NCBI RefSeq assembly: GCF_021295335.1
Contig: NZ_JAIWOT010000001.1
Coordinates: forward strand, 2,017,001 to 2,081,000
From: Komagataeibacter sp. FNDCF1
GTDB taxonomy: Bacteria; Pseudomonadota; Alphaproteobacteria; Acetobacterales; Acetobacteraceae
Length of the DNA stretch: 64,000 nt
Reading direction: 5' to 3'
The translations under genes and the position numbers were made by a program. The first letter of the stretch is position 1. Every line of letters begins with the position of its first letter. This document shows positions 34,034 through 43,082 of this stretch, piece after piece. The notes beneath the pieces were generated by a model. The model was not told the DNA's origin, searched no databases, and saw only the letters and a list, made by a program, of their open reading frames with translations.

Positions 34034-35494
34034 ATGCCCCCCTGCCGCCCTGCCCTGATCGCCCTTGTGACCGGCCTGCTGGCCAGTCCCGTGGCAGCCC
34101 ATGCCCGCACGCCCCATACCGGCACCGCCACGCCGGTCATGCTGCGCCATGCCAGCGTGATTGACGGCACGGGCGGAGCTGTCCGGCCTGATACCGACAT
34201 CATCATTCAGGGTGACCATATCACCGCCACCGGCCATGCGCTGCACGTGCCTGCCCATGCGCGCGTGATCGAACTGGGCGGGCAGACGATCATGCCGGGC
34301 CTTGTCTCGGACCACAGCCATGTGGGGCAGGTCAGCGGCACCAGCAATGGCGAAGTCAACTACACCCGCGCCAATATCCTGGCGGCGCTGGCGCAGTACG
34401 AACATTATGGCGTGCTGACCATTACGGCGCTCGGCCTCAACCGTTCGCCGCTGTTCGATGACCTCCGGCGCGAGCAGCATGCCGGGCTCAACCCCGGCGC
34501 CGACCTGTATGGCGTGGATCAGGGCATCGGCGCGCCTGATGGCGTGCCGCCGGAGAACATGTTCCATCTCGGCGCGGATCAGGTCTTCCGCCCCACCACC
34601 CCTGACGAGGCGCGGGCGGCGGTCAACAGGATGGCCGATGAGGGCACCGACCTGATCAAGCTGTGGGTGGATGACTTCCGCAATGGCGTGCCGGGTGCGC
34701 ATCCGCTGCCCAAGATGCGGCCCGAAATCTACCGTGCCGCCATTGCGCAGGCGCATCTGCGCGGCAAGCGGGTCGCTGCCCATATTCACGATCTGGCCGA
34801 TGCACGTGCCCTTGTGGCGGGGGGGGTGGATATCCTGGCCCATGGCGTGCGTGACCGACCGGTTGATGCCGCGCTGATCAGCGCCATGACCCAGCAGCGC
34901 ACGGGCTACATCGCGACACTGGACCTGGATGAAGCCAATTACATCTTTGCCGAACACCCCGAATGGCTGGAGGATCCGTTCTTCTCCTACGGGCTGTCGC
35001 CTGCGCTGCGCCAGCAGTTTGCCGATCCGGCGTGGCGGCGGAAAATACTGGCCGCCCCGCTCACCGCGGCATCACGCAAGGCGCTGGCACTGAACATGCG
35101 TAACCTGATCACGCTGTACCATGCAGGCATCGCCATTGGCTTTGGCACGGATTCGGGGGCGACACCCACCCGGATTCCCGGCTTTGCCGAACATCGGGAA
35201 CTGCGCCTGTCCATCATGGCGGGGCTGACACCGCTGCAGGCCATAACACTGGCAACGGGTGATGCGGCCCGTCTCATGCAACTGTCCGACCGGGGCACGA
35301 TCGCACCGGGGCAACTGGCGGATCTGGTGGTGGTGCAGGGGGACCCGGTGGCCGATCCGCACGCATTCGACCGGCTGCTGCAGGTCTGGCATCGTGGCAG
35401 GCAGGTGACCGGCCCGCTGCCCGGCCAGACCCAGCCCCAGACCCAGTTCCAGACCGGGCAGGGCACGACCGGGCAGCCGCCCGCCAGCCCATGA
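34034..35494 (+). CDS. Secreted metal-dependent amidohydrolase
   Basis: A 486-residue protein with a signal peptide (ALIALVTGLLASPVAAHA). The amidohydrolase TIM-barrel ligands are visible: the H-x-H in VSDHSHVG, the Lys of DLIKLWVDD, H-x-H in AAHIHDLAD, and the Asp of GFGTDSGATP. C-terminal segments (LADLVVVQGDPVADP) match imidazolonepropionase-like and prolidase-like members. It probably hydrolyses an amide or ring in the periplasm; substrate unknown. A Gln/Pro-rich tail follows. The ATG at 34034 is preferred because 34019 would put five residues before the signal peptide. It shares the strand with a small lipoprotein gene 13 bp downstream. Confidence 0.85.
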   Translation: MPPCRPALIALVTGLLASPVAAHARTPHTGTATPVMLRHASVIDGTGGAVRPDTDIIIQGDHITATGHALHVPAHARVIELGGQTIMPGLVSDHSHVGQVSGTSNGEVNYTRANILAALAQYEHYGVLTITALGLNRSPLFDDLRREQHAGLNPGADLYGVDQGIGAPDGVPPENMFHLGADQVFRPTTPDEARAAVNRMADEGTDLIKLWVDDFRNGVPGAHPLPKMRPEIYRAAIAQAHLRGKRVAAHIHDLADARALVAGGVDILAHGVRDRPVDAALISAMTQQRTGYIATLDLDEANYIFAEHPEWLEDPFFSYGLSPALRQQFADPAWRRKILAAPLTAASRKALALNMRNLITLYHAGIAIGFGTDSGATPTRIPGFAEHRELRLSIMAGLTPLQAITLATGDAARLMQLSDRGTIAPGQLADLVVVQGDPVADPHAFDRLLQVWHRGRQVTGPLPGQTQPQTQFQTGQGTTGQPPASP

Positions 35495-35507
35495 CAGGAC
35501 CCCACCC

Positions 35508-35774
35508 ATGACAGACACAACAACCCTGCCCGTCCGGCGCGCGCGTCGGCAGATTGCGCCGCTGCTTATGGTGCTGGCAGTACCCCTGGCCGCCTGCACC
35601 GGCCCGACGGGGCCGCAACTGTCAGGCCCCGATGGCCCGATGATCGCCAATAATGACTGGAACGAGCACAGTTACGGCATGGGCTATTATTCGGGTCCGT
35701 ATGATGATGGATTCGAAGCCGAAGGCTTGGATGGCGGGCCACCATCCTATCTGGGTGATGAATTCATGCGCTAG
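35508..35774 (+). CDS. Small lipoprotein, 88 aa
   Basis: An 88-residue ORF with a lipobox LAAC at residues 27-30, so a lipid-anchored mature part of about 58 residues. The mature part is rich in Gly, Pro, Tyr and Asp. No domain is recognised. It starts 13 bp after the amidohydrolase and may be co-expressed with it. Confidence 0.65.
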   Translation: MTDTTTLPVRRARRQIAPLLMVLAVPLAACTGPTGPQLSGPDGPMIANNDWNEHSYGMGYYSGPYDDGFEAEGLDGGPPSYLGDEFMR

Positions 35775-36001
35775 ATCCGGGGCACCCGCTTCGGGCGTGA
35801 AGGCAGACCTTTTTCGCCAGCTTTCATCTTGAATCATATGCCCTGTTCCTCCGGTCCTGCGCAACGTGATCCATTGCCAAGACGGCGGAGTGCTTCAGTC
35901 AGGGGCTGATACATCGTCCCTGCTGCATCCGTGGGCATGCCTGTCGCGCCGCTTTCTTCCCGCATTCGGGACGCAGGAAGAATTCCAGTTACCGACAGGG
36001 C

Positions 36002-36934
36002 CTAGCAACGGGTGGAAAAACGGTCCCACGGGGTGATCCGGGTCACGGGCAGTTCCACCGGACGGCCGTAGACCTCGGCCGCCAGGAAGGCCAGTTCCGC
36101 CTCCACCGCGCTTTCGGCCAGCGAGAGGGACCATGCGCGCGGGTTGCCATCCGTACCGTCATTCCAGCGGTAGCCACGCTGGCGCAGCATGTCCTTGTAT
36201 TCATAGGGCGCATTCTCGGCCCAGATCCGGCAGCGGATCTTGCGTGCATTTTCCAGAAGCACCCCCAGCGCCGGACGCCCGGAAACCGGCAGCACCCGAT
36301 CCAGGATGGCAATGCCCGCGTGGCAGTCATCCACCGCGCGATGCCCGTCAAACCAGAAGCCCGCCTGCATGCCCAGATAGGACAGCTTGCGCCCTTCGTA
36401 TCCCTCCGCCGCCCAGTCCACATCCTTCATGGAACAGGCCCACGGTTTGGTGGTGAAGACGGGGCTGAAGCTTTCAGCAAACTTCCGGTCAAAATCTGCA
36501 TTATGTGCGATAATAAGGGACGCGGGCGCGACGAACTGTGCCACTTCCTCCGCCGTGACACGCTGCCCCGCCACCATGGCGGGCGTGATGCCGGTCAGGG
36601 CGGTGATCTGCAGCGGGATGGGGCATGATGGTTCACGCAGACGGCTGAAGGGCTCCAGACTGCCCAGAATCTCGCCCTGCAATGTGTAGACGAACGGCAC
36701 GATGCCGAATTCGATGATCTCGTCCTTTGCCGCACTCAGTCCCGTTGTCTCGAGATCAAGGAACATGCCAAGCCGCGTGGCGCTGCCACCCGGCGCGTCA
36801 CTGGCGGGGGGATACTGGGCCAGCATGCGTGGCTCCAGCGGGCGCAGGACCCGGTAGCGCCCGCTGCCTTCGAGATCGCGGGCCATCTGTTCCAGTTGCA
36901 TGGGGGTGTGGTCTGTCACGGGGGGTTCATCCAT
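36002..36934 (-). CDS. DnaQ-like 3'-5' exonuclease
   Basis: A 310-residue protein with an intact DEDDh exonuclease core: Exo I in FLDLETTGL, Exo II in IIAHNADFDRKF, Exo III in HRAVDDCHAG. The family includes the proofreading epsilon subunit and YprB-like nucleases. The N-terminal ~60 residues and the C-terminal ~80 (TPWDRF) are outside the nuclease core. The start at 36934 has GGAGA upstream; a longer in-frame ORF to 37153 lacks similarity and overlaps the divergent promoter. Cellular role beyond DNA/RNA 3' trimming is not evident. Confidence 0.85.
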   Translation of the reverse strand: MDEPPVTDHTPMQLEQMARDLEGSGRYRVLRPLEPRMLAQYPPASDAPGGSATRLGMFLDLETTGLSAAKDEIIEFGIVPFVYTLQGEILGSLEPFSRLREPSCPIPLQITALTGITPAMVAGQRVTAEEVAQFVAPASLIIAHNADFDRKFAESFSPVFTTKPWACSMKDVDWAAEGYEGRKLSYLGMQAGFWFDGHRAVDDCHAGIAILDRVLPVSGRPALGVLLENARKIRCRIWAENAPYEYKDMLRQRGYRWNDGTDGNPRAWSLSLAESAVEAELAFLAAEVYGRPVELPVTRITPWDRFSTRC

Positions 36935-37027
36935 GGGCTCATCTCCTGCCGGGGCCTGCACCGGTATGAGAACAGTGCGTGACCCTGCCCTGTCCAGACA
37001 GAACTGGCGTTGCCCGCTGACATGCGA

Positions 37028-37039
37028 TGTAATATTACA
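37028..37039. promoter_or_regulatory. Perfect 12-bp palindrome in a divergent promoter
   Basis: TGTAATATTACA is self-complementary and lies in the 163-bp gap between the exonuclease start (36934, minus) and the potassium-channel start (37098, plus). Symmetry and location suggest an operator. The binding protein is unknown. Confidence 0.4.
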
Positions 37040-37097
37040 AACCTTGTCAGCCCGTCCGGTGCTGACCCGACACGCCACGCGCAGGCAGGATGACGTC

Positions 37098-38075
37098 ATG
37101 GCAGATAGCGCCGGACTACCCCCCACCACCCGGCCACCCGGCAGGGGCGGCATGGAGTCGCCGCAGTCCCGCTCCCACCGGCTGGAGGACAGTGGCCATG
37201 ACCGGGTCGTGCGCGTGGGCCAGGTGGACCGTATCTGGTCGGATTTCTACCATCATGCGCTGACCGCGCCATGGAGCACGTTCTTCTGGGGTTCCCTGCT
37301 GGTCTATGTCGTGGTGAACCTGATCTTCGCCCTGCTCTACATGTGCGATGGCGGCGGGGTCAGGGGTGCGCAGCCCGGCAGCTTTGCCGATTTTTTCTTT
37401 TTCAGCGTGCAGACACTGTCCACCGTCGGCTATGGCGGCATGGTCCCGGTCAGCCGCACCGCCAACCTGATCGCAACGGTGGAGGTACTGGGCGGCATGA
37501 TGATCAATGCCCTGGCCACCGGGCTGATCTTTGCCCGCTTCTCCCGCCCGCGCGCGCGGGTCATGTTCAGCAACAAGGCCCTTGTCCTGGCCGAAAACGG
37601 GCAGATGCACCTTGATATCCGCATTGCCAACTGCAGGCGCAGCCCGATCCTGTCGGTTGATGTGGAATTCGCGCTGGCCCGCCTGATCCACATGCCATCG
37701 GGCCGGGTGGTACGGCAGTTCGATCCGTTGCCGCTCCAGCAGTCCCACGTGCCCGTGCTGCGCTTTGCCTGCACGCCCACGCATGTCATCAACACACAGA
37801 GTCCCCTCCATGGCCTGACGGAAGCCGACCTGTCGGCGCAGGAGGCTGAAATCATCGTCAGCCTGACCGGCACGGATGAAGCATCCGGCCAGACCGTCTT
37901 CGCACGTTCGGCTTACGGATTTGACCGGATGCTGTATAATCACCGTTTTGTTGACATCATAAACGCCGGGCCGGATGGGCGGATCACCGTTGACTATACC
38001 CGCTTTGACCATACCGAATCCCCCCAGGATGCAAACGCCGTCCGGGCGGAATACCTGTCCGACCAGCCGGACTGA
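37098..38075 (+). CDS. KirBac-type inward-rectifier potassium channel
   Basis: A 325-residue channel subunit. TM1 is about residues 60-80 (LLVYVVVNLIFALLYM), the pore helix and selectivity filter are FFFFSVQTLSTVGYGGM (TVGYG filter), and TM2 is TVEVLGGMMINALATGLIFA. The C-terminal half is the IRK cytoplasmic immunoglobulin-like domain (ARVMFSNKALVLAENG). Tetramers conduct K+ across the inner membrane. The ATG at 37098 is preferred over an in-frame start in the preceding overlap. It is divergent to the exonuclease and close to the retropepsin-like gene (31 bp). Confidence 0.9.
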   Translation: MADSAGLPPTTRPPGRGGMESPQSRSHRLEDSGHDRVVRVGQVDRIWSDFYHHALTAPWSTFFWGSLLVYVVVNLIFALLYMCDGGGVRGAQPGSFADFFFFSVQTLSTVGYGGMVPVSRTANLIATVEVLGGMMINALATGLIFARFSRPRARVMFSNKALVLAENGQMHLDIRIANCRRSPILSVDVEFALARLIHMPSGRVVRQFDPLPLQQSHVPVLRFACTPTHVINTQSPLHGLTEADLSAQEAEIIVSLTGTDEASGQTVFARSAYGFDRMLYNHRFVDIINAGPDGRITVDYTRFDHTESPQDANAVRAEYLSDQPD

Positions 38076-38106
38076 GCGGGGCGGGACTTACCGCCTGCGC
38101 GCGGGC

Positions 38107-39204
38107 ATGCTGGCGCTGCTGGCATGGGCCTGCGCCAGCCCCCTGGCCCATGCGGCCCCGCGGGCACGGGCCACGGTCGCCCCGCCGGTCCAGCCTCCCG
38201 CCATGCTGTACGGCCTGCCCGCCGCCTGCCTGAGCCATGTGATCACGGCGCCGCTGCTGACCAACAGCGGCAGCCCGCTGGTGCCCGCCACGTTCAACGA
38301 CACTACGGGCCTCGCCTATCTGAGCGTCACGCAGGACCGGGTGGGGGTCTATGCCGCGACGGAACTGGATTTTCCCATTGAATCCATCATCAACATCCAG
38401 ACCATCGCAGGCACGGACACCACGTACACCACCGTGCTGCACAGCCTGAAGCTGAGCAATGGCGCGGCGCAGGACGTACCCGCCCTGCTGATCGGCATTG
38501 GCCTGCCCCATATCGATACCCAGCCCGTGCTGGGCGTGATCGGTTACGACTTGCTGAGCAATTATGACGTGCTGCTGGATTTCCAGGCCCGGCGCATGGT
38601 CCTGTTCGTGCCAAGCGATGCCGCCGGCTGCCCGCCACAGGCCGAATGGCTGGGGCCGGACAGCATGGGCGTGCCGCTCCTGCCCGATGCGACGGGGCGC
38701 ATGACCGGCGTTGCCCTGCGGGTGGGCGAACAGGCGGTACGGATGGAAATCGAGCCGGGGGCGGACATGTCCTCACTGTCGCGGCGGGATGCGAAAACGC
38801 TGGGCCTGACCAATGCCATCCTGCATGACGACATGCATGTGCGCACCAATGCGGGGAAGATCCTCAATGGCCGACGCCATCATTTCGACCATGTGGCGCT
38901 GGGGGCATGGCAGGACCTGTCGCTGGACGTGAATGTGGAAAAGACCAGCTACAGCATCCTGGGCATGAACTTCCTGCGTCGCAGGCGCGTGCTGCTGGCT
39001 TTCCCGCAGGATATGCTGTTCCTGACCCCGCAGCAGGACACGGCCAATGACCGGGGCCAGGCCACGCGCGGCATACTCAGTACCCGCACCGCCATCGCCC
39101 GCATGGTCGACACCCCACCGCCGCCACCCGGCACGGCGGCCAGTCATTCCCTGATCACACCGGCCCCATCCGCACCGCAGACAAACGCGCAGCCCCGACC
39201 CTGA
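38107..39204 (+). CDS. Secreted retropepsin-like aspartyl protease-fold protein, degenerate active sites
   Basis: A 365-residue protein with a signal peptide ending near AHA. Two similar halves are visible: the first ends in VLGVIGYDLLSNYDVLLDF, the second in YSILGMNFLRRRRVLLAFP, both typical of retroviral-type aspartyl protease domains. However the expected DTG catalytic triads are not intact: the first half has FNDTTGLAY and the second EPGADMSSL. It may be a binding protein rather than a protease. A Pro-rich tail ends the chain. It follows the channel gene on the same strand with a weak ribosome binding site, so the start is uncertain. Confidence 0.7.
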   Translation: MLALLAWACASPLAHAAPRARATVAPPVQPPAMLYGLPAACLSHVITAPLLTNSGSPLVPATFNDTTGLAYLSVTQDRVGVYAATELDFPIESIINIQTIAGTDTTYTTVLHSLKLSNGAAQDVPALLIGIGLPHIDTQPVLGVIGYDLLSNYDVLLDFQARRMVLFVPSDAAGCPPQAEWLGPDSMGVPLLPDATGRMTGVALRVGEQAVRMEIEPGADMSSLSRRDAKTLGLTNAILHDDMHVRTNAGKILNGRRHHFDHVALGAWQDLSLDVNVEKTSYSILGMNFLRRRRVLLAFPQDMLFLTPQQDTANDRGQATRGILSTRTAIARMVDTPPPPPGTAASHSLITPAPSAPQTNAQPRP

Positions 39205-39223
39205 CGGGACCCGGGCAGTCCGG

Positions 39224-41062
39224 TCAGGCCAGCCCCACGGCCAGAAGCCGGTCGCGATAGGGGCCGGGCACGCGCTCCAGTTCCGCCATGCTACCCTGCT
39301 GGGCAATATGGCCGTGCTCCATCACCACGATCCGGTCAAAGCCACGCAGGGTGGAAAGCCGGTGCGCCACCGCGATCACGGTGCGCCCCACCATCAGCCG
39401 CTCCAGGGCAGCATGCACATGGCGCTCGCTCTCCCCGTCCAGCGCGCTGGTCGCCTCATCCAGGATCAGGATCGGGGCATTGCGCAGGAAGGCCCGCGCA
39501 ATGGCCAGGCGCTGGCGCTGGCCGCCGGACAGCATGACCCCACGCTCTCCCACCACGGTGTCGAATCCGCGCGGCATGGCGGCGATGAAGCCCATGCAGC
39601 CCGCAGCCTCGGCCGCCGCCCGTACCGCCGCATCCGTTGCATCGGGGCAACCATAGCGGATGTTTTCCAGCACCGAGCGGCGCAGCAGGTACACATCCTG
39701 CGGCACCACCGCCATGCTGGCGCGCAGGCTGGCCTCATCCAGTTCAAGGATGTTGATGCCGTCAATCTCCACCGCGCCTTCCTGCACGAAGCGCTGGCGC
39801 TGCAGCAGGGCCAGCACCGTGCTCTTGCCCGAACCCGAAACACCCACCAGCCCGATCCGGCTGCCCGCCGGAACATCCAGGTCAAAATGCGACAGAACCG
39901 GCCTGCCGCCGGGATAGGCGAACGTCACGTCGCGCAGCCTGACATGCCCCCGGCAACGGTTGGGGTGCAGGCGCACCGTCTCGGCCACGCCGCTGCGTTC
40001 ATGCGCCACCAGCAGGTGGCCCAGCGTCTCATCCAGCCGGGTGACGTGCTTCATCGCCTCCACCATGGAAAAGGCGAGGTCGCGCGTGCAGTTCAGGATC
40101 AGGAAGCCCAGCGTGGTCACCATCACCACGTCACCTGTGCTGGCCCTGTGCCACCGCCACAGCAGCACCGCCCACAGCAGCAGTCCCGTGGTCATGATGG
40201 CCGTGACGACGGAATGGATCATGCGCAGCTTTTCCATATACCGCAGCGAACGGGTATGCAGCGCGGTCTCGCCGCCAATGCGCGCGCGCATGCGCCCATG
40301 CTCGGCGCCGATCATGCCATAGGCACGCACCAGCGGCAGGTTCTGCATGACATCCAGCATCTCGCCATCCACCTCCGCCGCTTCCGCGGCGTAGGCCAGG
40401 TGCAGCCCCTGCCCCTTTCCTGCCAGCCGGTATATGCCAAGCCCCAGCAGCATGGTCATGCCCACCAGCACCACGACCATGAGCGGGCTGACCGTGCCCA
40501 GCGTCGCGATGGCCAGCAGCATGTTCAGCGCGGAAGGCAGCAGGTTCCACGCCGCCATGTTCTCCAGCGCCACCACCGCGCTGGCGGCGGCCGAAACCCG
40601 GGCCGCCAGCGCGCCGGAAAGCCGGTCGGCAAAATAGGTGGCGGCATGCCCCGTAAGGTAGCGGAACAGGTCCTGGCGCACATCGCTGCCCACGCGCACG
40701 AACACGCCCGATGCCATCCATCCCGCCACACGCCACGCCGCGTTGTCACACACGATGGTCAGGCAGAACAGGATGATGGACACCCACACCGCCCCCATGC
40801 CCTGGCTGCCCTCCGTCATGCCGTTGACAAGGTGGCGGATGATGGCGGACATGCCCACGTTGCACGCCACCGCCACCGTGATCGCACCGGTGATGATGGC
40901 ATGCCACCGGGCATGCAGCCGCACGTAATGCCCGATGAAGGCAAGCGGGCGATGCCGGTAGCGCTGCAGGGCGGCGGCATTGACGTCCATGCCGTCCGTC
41001 TGCTGCGGGTGATCCGCCGGTTGTGCCGCCGGGGTGGCGGGGCCGTTAACGGGTGTTGTCAT
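39224..41062 (-). CDS. ABC transporter, fused permease and ATPase (exporter type)
   Basis: A 612-residue half-transporter: six transmembrane helices in the first ~330 residues, then an ATPase domain with Walker A GVSGSGKST, signature LSGGQRQRLAIARA and Walker B LILDEATSALD. The Q-loop is VVPQDVYLL and the H-loop is AVAHRLST. Such exporters move lipids, drugs or peptides out of the cytoplasm. The partner may be itself (homodimer). The start at 41062 is used; an upstream ATG at 41089 adds nine residues. It converges on the retropepsin-like gene across a 19-bp gap. Confidence 0.9.
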   Translation of the reverse strand: MTTPVNGPATPAAQPADHPQQTDGMDVNAAALQRYRHRPLAFIGHYVRLHARWHAIITGAITVAVACNVGMSAIIRHLVNGMTEGSQGMGAVWVSIILFCLTIVCDNAAWRVAGWMASGVFVRVGSDVRQDLFRYLTGHAATYFADRLSGALAARVSAAASAVVALENMAAWNLLPSALNMLLAIATLGTVSPLMVVVLVGMTMLLGLGIYRLAGKGQGLHLAYAAEAAEVDGEMLDVMQNLPLVRAYGMIGAEHGRMRARIGGETALHTRSLRYMEKLRMIHSVVTAIMTTGLLLWAVLLWRWHRASTGDVVMVTTLGFLILNCTRDLAFSMVEAMKHVTRLDETLGHLLVAHERSGVAETVRLHPNRCRGHVRLRDVTFAYPGGRPVLSHFDLDVPAGSRIGLVGVSGSGKSTVLALLQRQRFVQEGAVEIDGINILELDEASLRASMAVVPQDVYLLRRSVLENIRYGCPDATDAAVRAAAEAAGCMGFIAAMPRGFDTVVGERGVMLSGGQRQRLAIARAFLRNAPILILDEATSALDGESERHVHAALERLMVGRTVIAVAHRLSTLRGFDRIVVMEHGHIAQQGSMAELERVPGPYRDRLLAVGLA

Positions 41063-41153
41063 GAATGGGTGATACCCCTGTACATGCATGGCGGGATGGT
41101 CCGCAGTTCTGCCGCATTTCGCCCCGTATCATGCCTGCATGACACACGCACCC

Positions 41154-42488
41154 CTATCCCGCCTGGCGGGACGTCTTACCTTCGTGTCCCTGCTGGTCCT
41201 GTGGCTGGCCGTCATGGCGCATGACCCGATCCCCCTGCCCTTCTGAAACCCGCCGCGGCGGCGGGGGTTCATGGCCGGATACCGACCGGCCGCCATATTC
41301 ATGCGAGCGGCCGTATTCCTCCGCCATGATGGCGGAAAAGGAAGGGCCGGTGGCATCACGCTCCAGCCGCCTTGCCGCGCCATCCAGCCTGCGGATGGCG
41401 TCAAGCCGTTCCTCCCGCCCCAGCTTCGCGGCCGTTACCGCCGCCTTCATGACCGACAGCGTGCGGTCATATACCGCCACCGGCACGGGATAGGGATGCC
41501 GGTCCTTGCCCCCATGGGCGAGTGAGAAGCGCGCCGGGTCGGAAAAGCGGCAGGGCGCGCCATGCACCACCTCCGCCACCAGTGCCAGCGCACGCACGGT
41601 CCGTGCCCCCACGCCGGGCACCCGCAGCAGCCCCGCGAAGTCACGCGGCCCCGCCTCGCTCGCCGCCGCCAGCGCACCATGCAGGCGGCGCATGTTCACA
41701 TCCGCCGGACGCACGTCATGGTGAGCGGGCAGGGACAGGTGCGGCAGTTCCCCCTGCGCCGGGGGTGGTGGCAGCCTGTCCTCGATGCGCATGACTTCAT
41801 GAACCAGCCGGTCCGGCCCCATGGCGTGCAGCAGGTCCATCTGCCCGCTGCGCGAAGCGGCAGCGCGCCGGTCGGTCAGGTTCATGATCGCGCTGCCCGC
41901 CGCGCGGCCATCAATGGCCGCATGCGGGGCTTCCACAAAACTCTCCAGCCCCTCGGACAGCCAGTGATAGCGCCGCGCCATGCGCTGGCCGGTATGCATG
42001 CCCTGCTGGATGACCGTCCATTTACCATCCGCCGCCACCACGAAGCCATGCAGGTACAGGTCGAATCCATCCTGCACGGCGGCACTGTCCACTTTCGCCA
42101 CCATCCGGCTGCTGGCCACCAGCGGCACGGCATCAAGTCCGGTCACGTCCCCTACCGCCAGCAGTTCATCGGGCGTACGGCGGGAATGGCGGCCACGCCC
42201 ACCGCAGACATACAGACCCAGTTCACCCGATAACGGCGCCAGACCGCGCTTGAGCGCCCCGATCACGCTGGTGGTCATGCCCGATGAATGCCAGTCCATG
42301 CCCATGACCGCGCCAAAGGACTGGAACCAGAAGGGATGGGCCAGCCGGCGCAGGAATTCGTCCCGCCCGTAATGATGGATGACCGCCTGCGCGATCACGG
42401 CCCCCAGGCGGGACATGCGCTGGCCCAGCCAGGCGGGCACGCGCCCGGTATGAAGCGGCAGGTCGGCAGAGCCGGCACGTCGGGTCAT
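41154..42488 (-). CDS. DUF763 domain protein, function unknown
   Basis: A 444-residue protein. The N-terminal GSADLPLHTGRVPAWLG, the WFQSFGAVMGMDWHSSG segment and the long central domain are those of DUF763 proteins. A helix-hairpin-helix-like element is at AGLLRVPGVGARTVRALALVAE, which suggests DNA contact. The C-terminal ~40 residues are low complexity (Gly, Gln, His). AAGGAA precedes the start at 42488. Its neighbours are an ABC exporter and mntR, with no DNA-repair gene adjacent. Family function is not established. Confidence 0.85.
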   Translation of the reverse strand: MTRRAGSADLPLHTGRVPAWLGQRMSRLGAVIAQAVIHHYGRDEFLRRLAHPFWFQSFGAVMGMDWHSSGMTTSVIGALKRGLAPLSGELGLYVCGGRGRHSRRTPDELLAVGDVTGLDAVPLVASSRMVAKVDSAAVQDGFDLYLHGFVVAADGKWTVIQQGMHTGQRMARRYHWLSEGLESFVEAPHAAIDGRAAGSAIMNLTDRRAAASRSGQMDLLHAMGPDRLVHEVMRIEDRLPPPPAQGELPHLSLPAHHDVRPADVNMRRLHGALAAASEAGPRDFAGLLRVPGVGARTVRALALVAEVVHGAPCRFSDPARFSLAHGGKDRHPYPVPVAVYDRTLSVMKAAVTAAKLGREERLDAIRRLDGAARRLERDATGPSFSAIMAEEYGRSHEYGGRSVSGHEPPPPRRVSEGQGDRVMRHDGQPQDQQGHEGKTSRQAG

Positions 42489-42545
42489 GGCGTTCCTTTC
42501 CGGGGGGCTTTCCGGCCGTTTCCCGCAATCATCCCTGCCGGGTGA

Positions 42546-43082
42546 TCAGTCGCGGCGGCGCCGGGCCGCCGCCATGAAGGCGCCCAGCCCCGCATCAAGC
42601 GCATGGCGCAGCGCCGCCAGCGTTTCCTTGCCCACGTAGTGCTCCATGCCTTCGGCATCAATGCGCGCGCTGGCCTCGCTCACGCCCAGCGCGCGCAGGA
42701 ACTGCTCGACCACACGATGGCGCTCCCGGCTTTCACGCGCCATGTCGTACCCGGCCCCGGTCAGGAAGATGCCACGATAGCGGCGGCGCGTGACCAGGCC
42801 TTCCGCTTCCAGCCGCACCAGCATCTTGGCCACGGTGGGCTGGGAGACGCCAAGCCTTGCCGCTATATCCACCTGGCGTGCTTCCTGCCCGTCATTGAGC
42901 AGGTCATCGATCAGTTCGACGTAATCCTCGACCAGTGCCGTCTTGCGCGCCAGCCGCGCCTGGCGGAAACCGGCGGACTGCATGTCCGCATCCACCATGG
43001 GCCGCGCCCGCATGCCATGGCCATTGCCCGGCCTGCGATCATGGTCGGGCATGGCTGCTCCCCCCGCGGCCCGGCATGGCAT
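42546..43082 (-). CDS. mntR: Manganese-responsive transcriptional regulator MntR (DtxR family)
   Basis: A 178-residue winged-helix repressor of the DtxR family. The DNA-binding helix is DIAARLGVSQPTVAKMLVRLE, and the metal-binding signature EGMEHYV matches the E-x2-E-H of MntR. It represses manganese uptake genes when manganese is high. The start ATG at 43082 overlaps the peroxiredoxin stop (TAATG), so the two are translationally coupled; a shorter start at 43052 is possible. Linkage with a peroxiredoxin points to a manganese-oxidative stress response. Confidence 0.9.
   Translation of the reverse strand: MPCRAAGGAAMPDHDRRPGNGHGMRARPMVDADMQSAGFRQARLARKTALVEDYVELIDDLLNDGQEARQVDIAARLGVSQPTVAKMLVRLEAEGLVTRRRYRGIFLTGAGYDMARESRERHRVVEQFLRALGVSEASARIDAEGMEHYVGKETLAALRHALDAGLGAFMAAARRRRD

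Noticed and set aside
39308-41224. Long plus-strand open frame opposite the ABC transporter
   Set aside because: Shadow of the transporter gene; composition is dominated by His, Gln and Arg.
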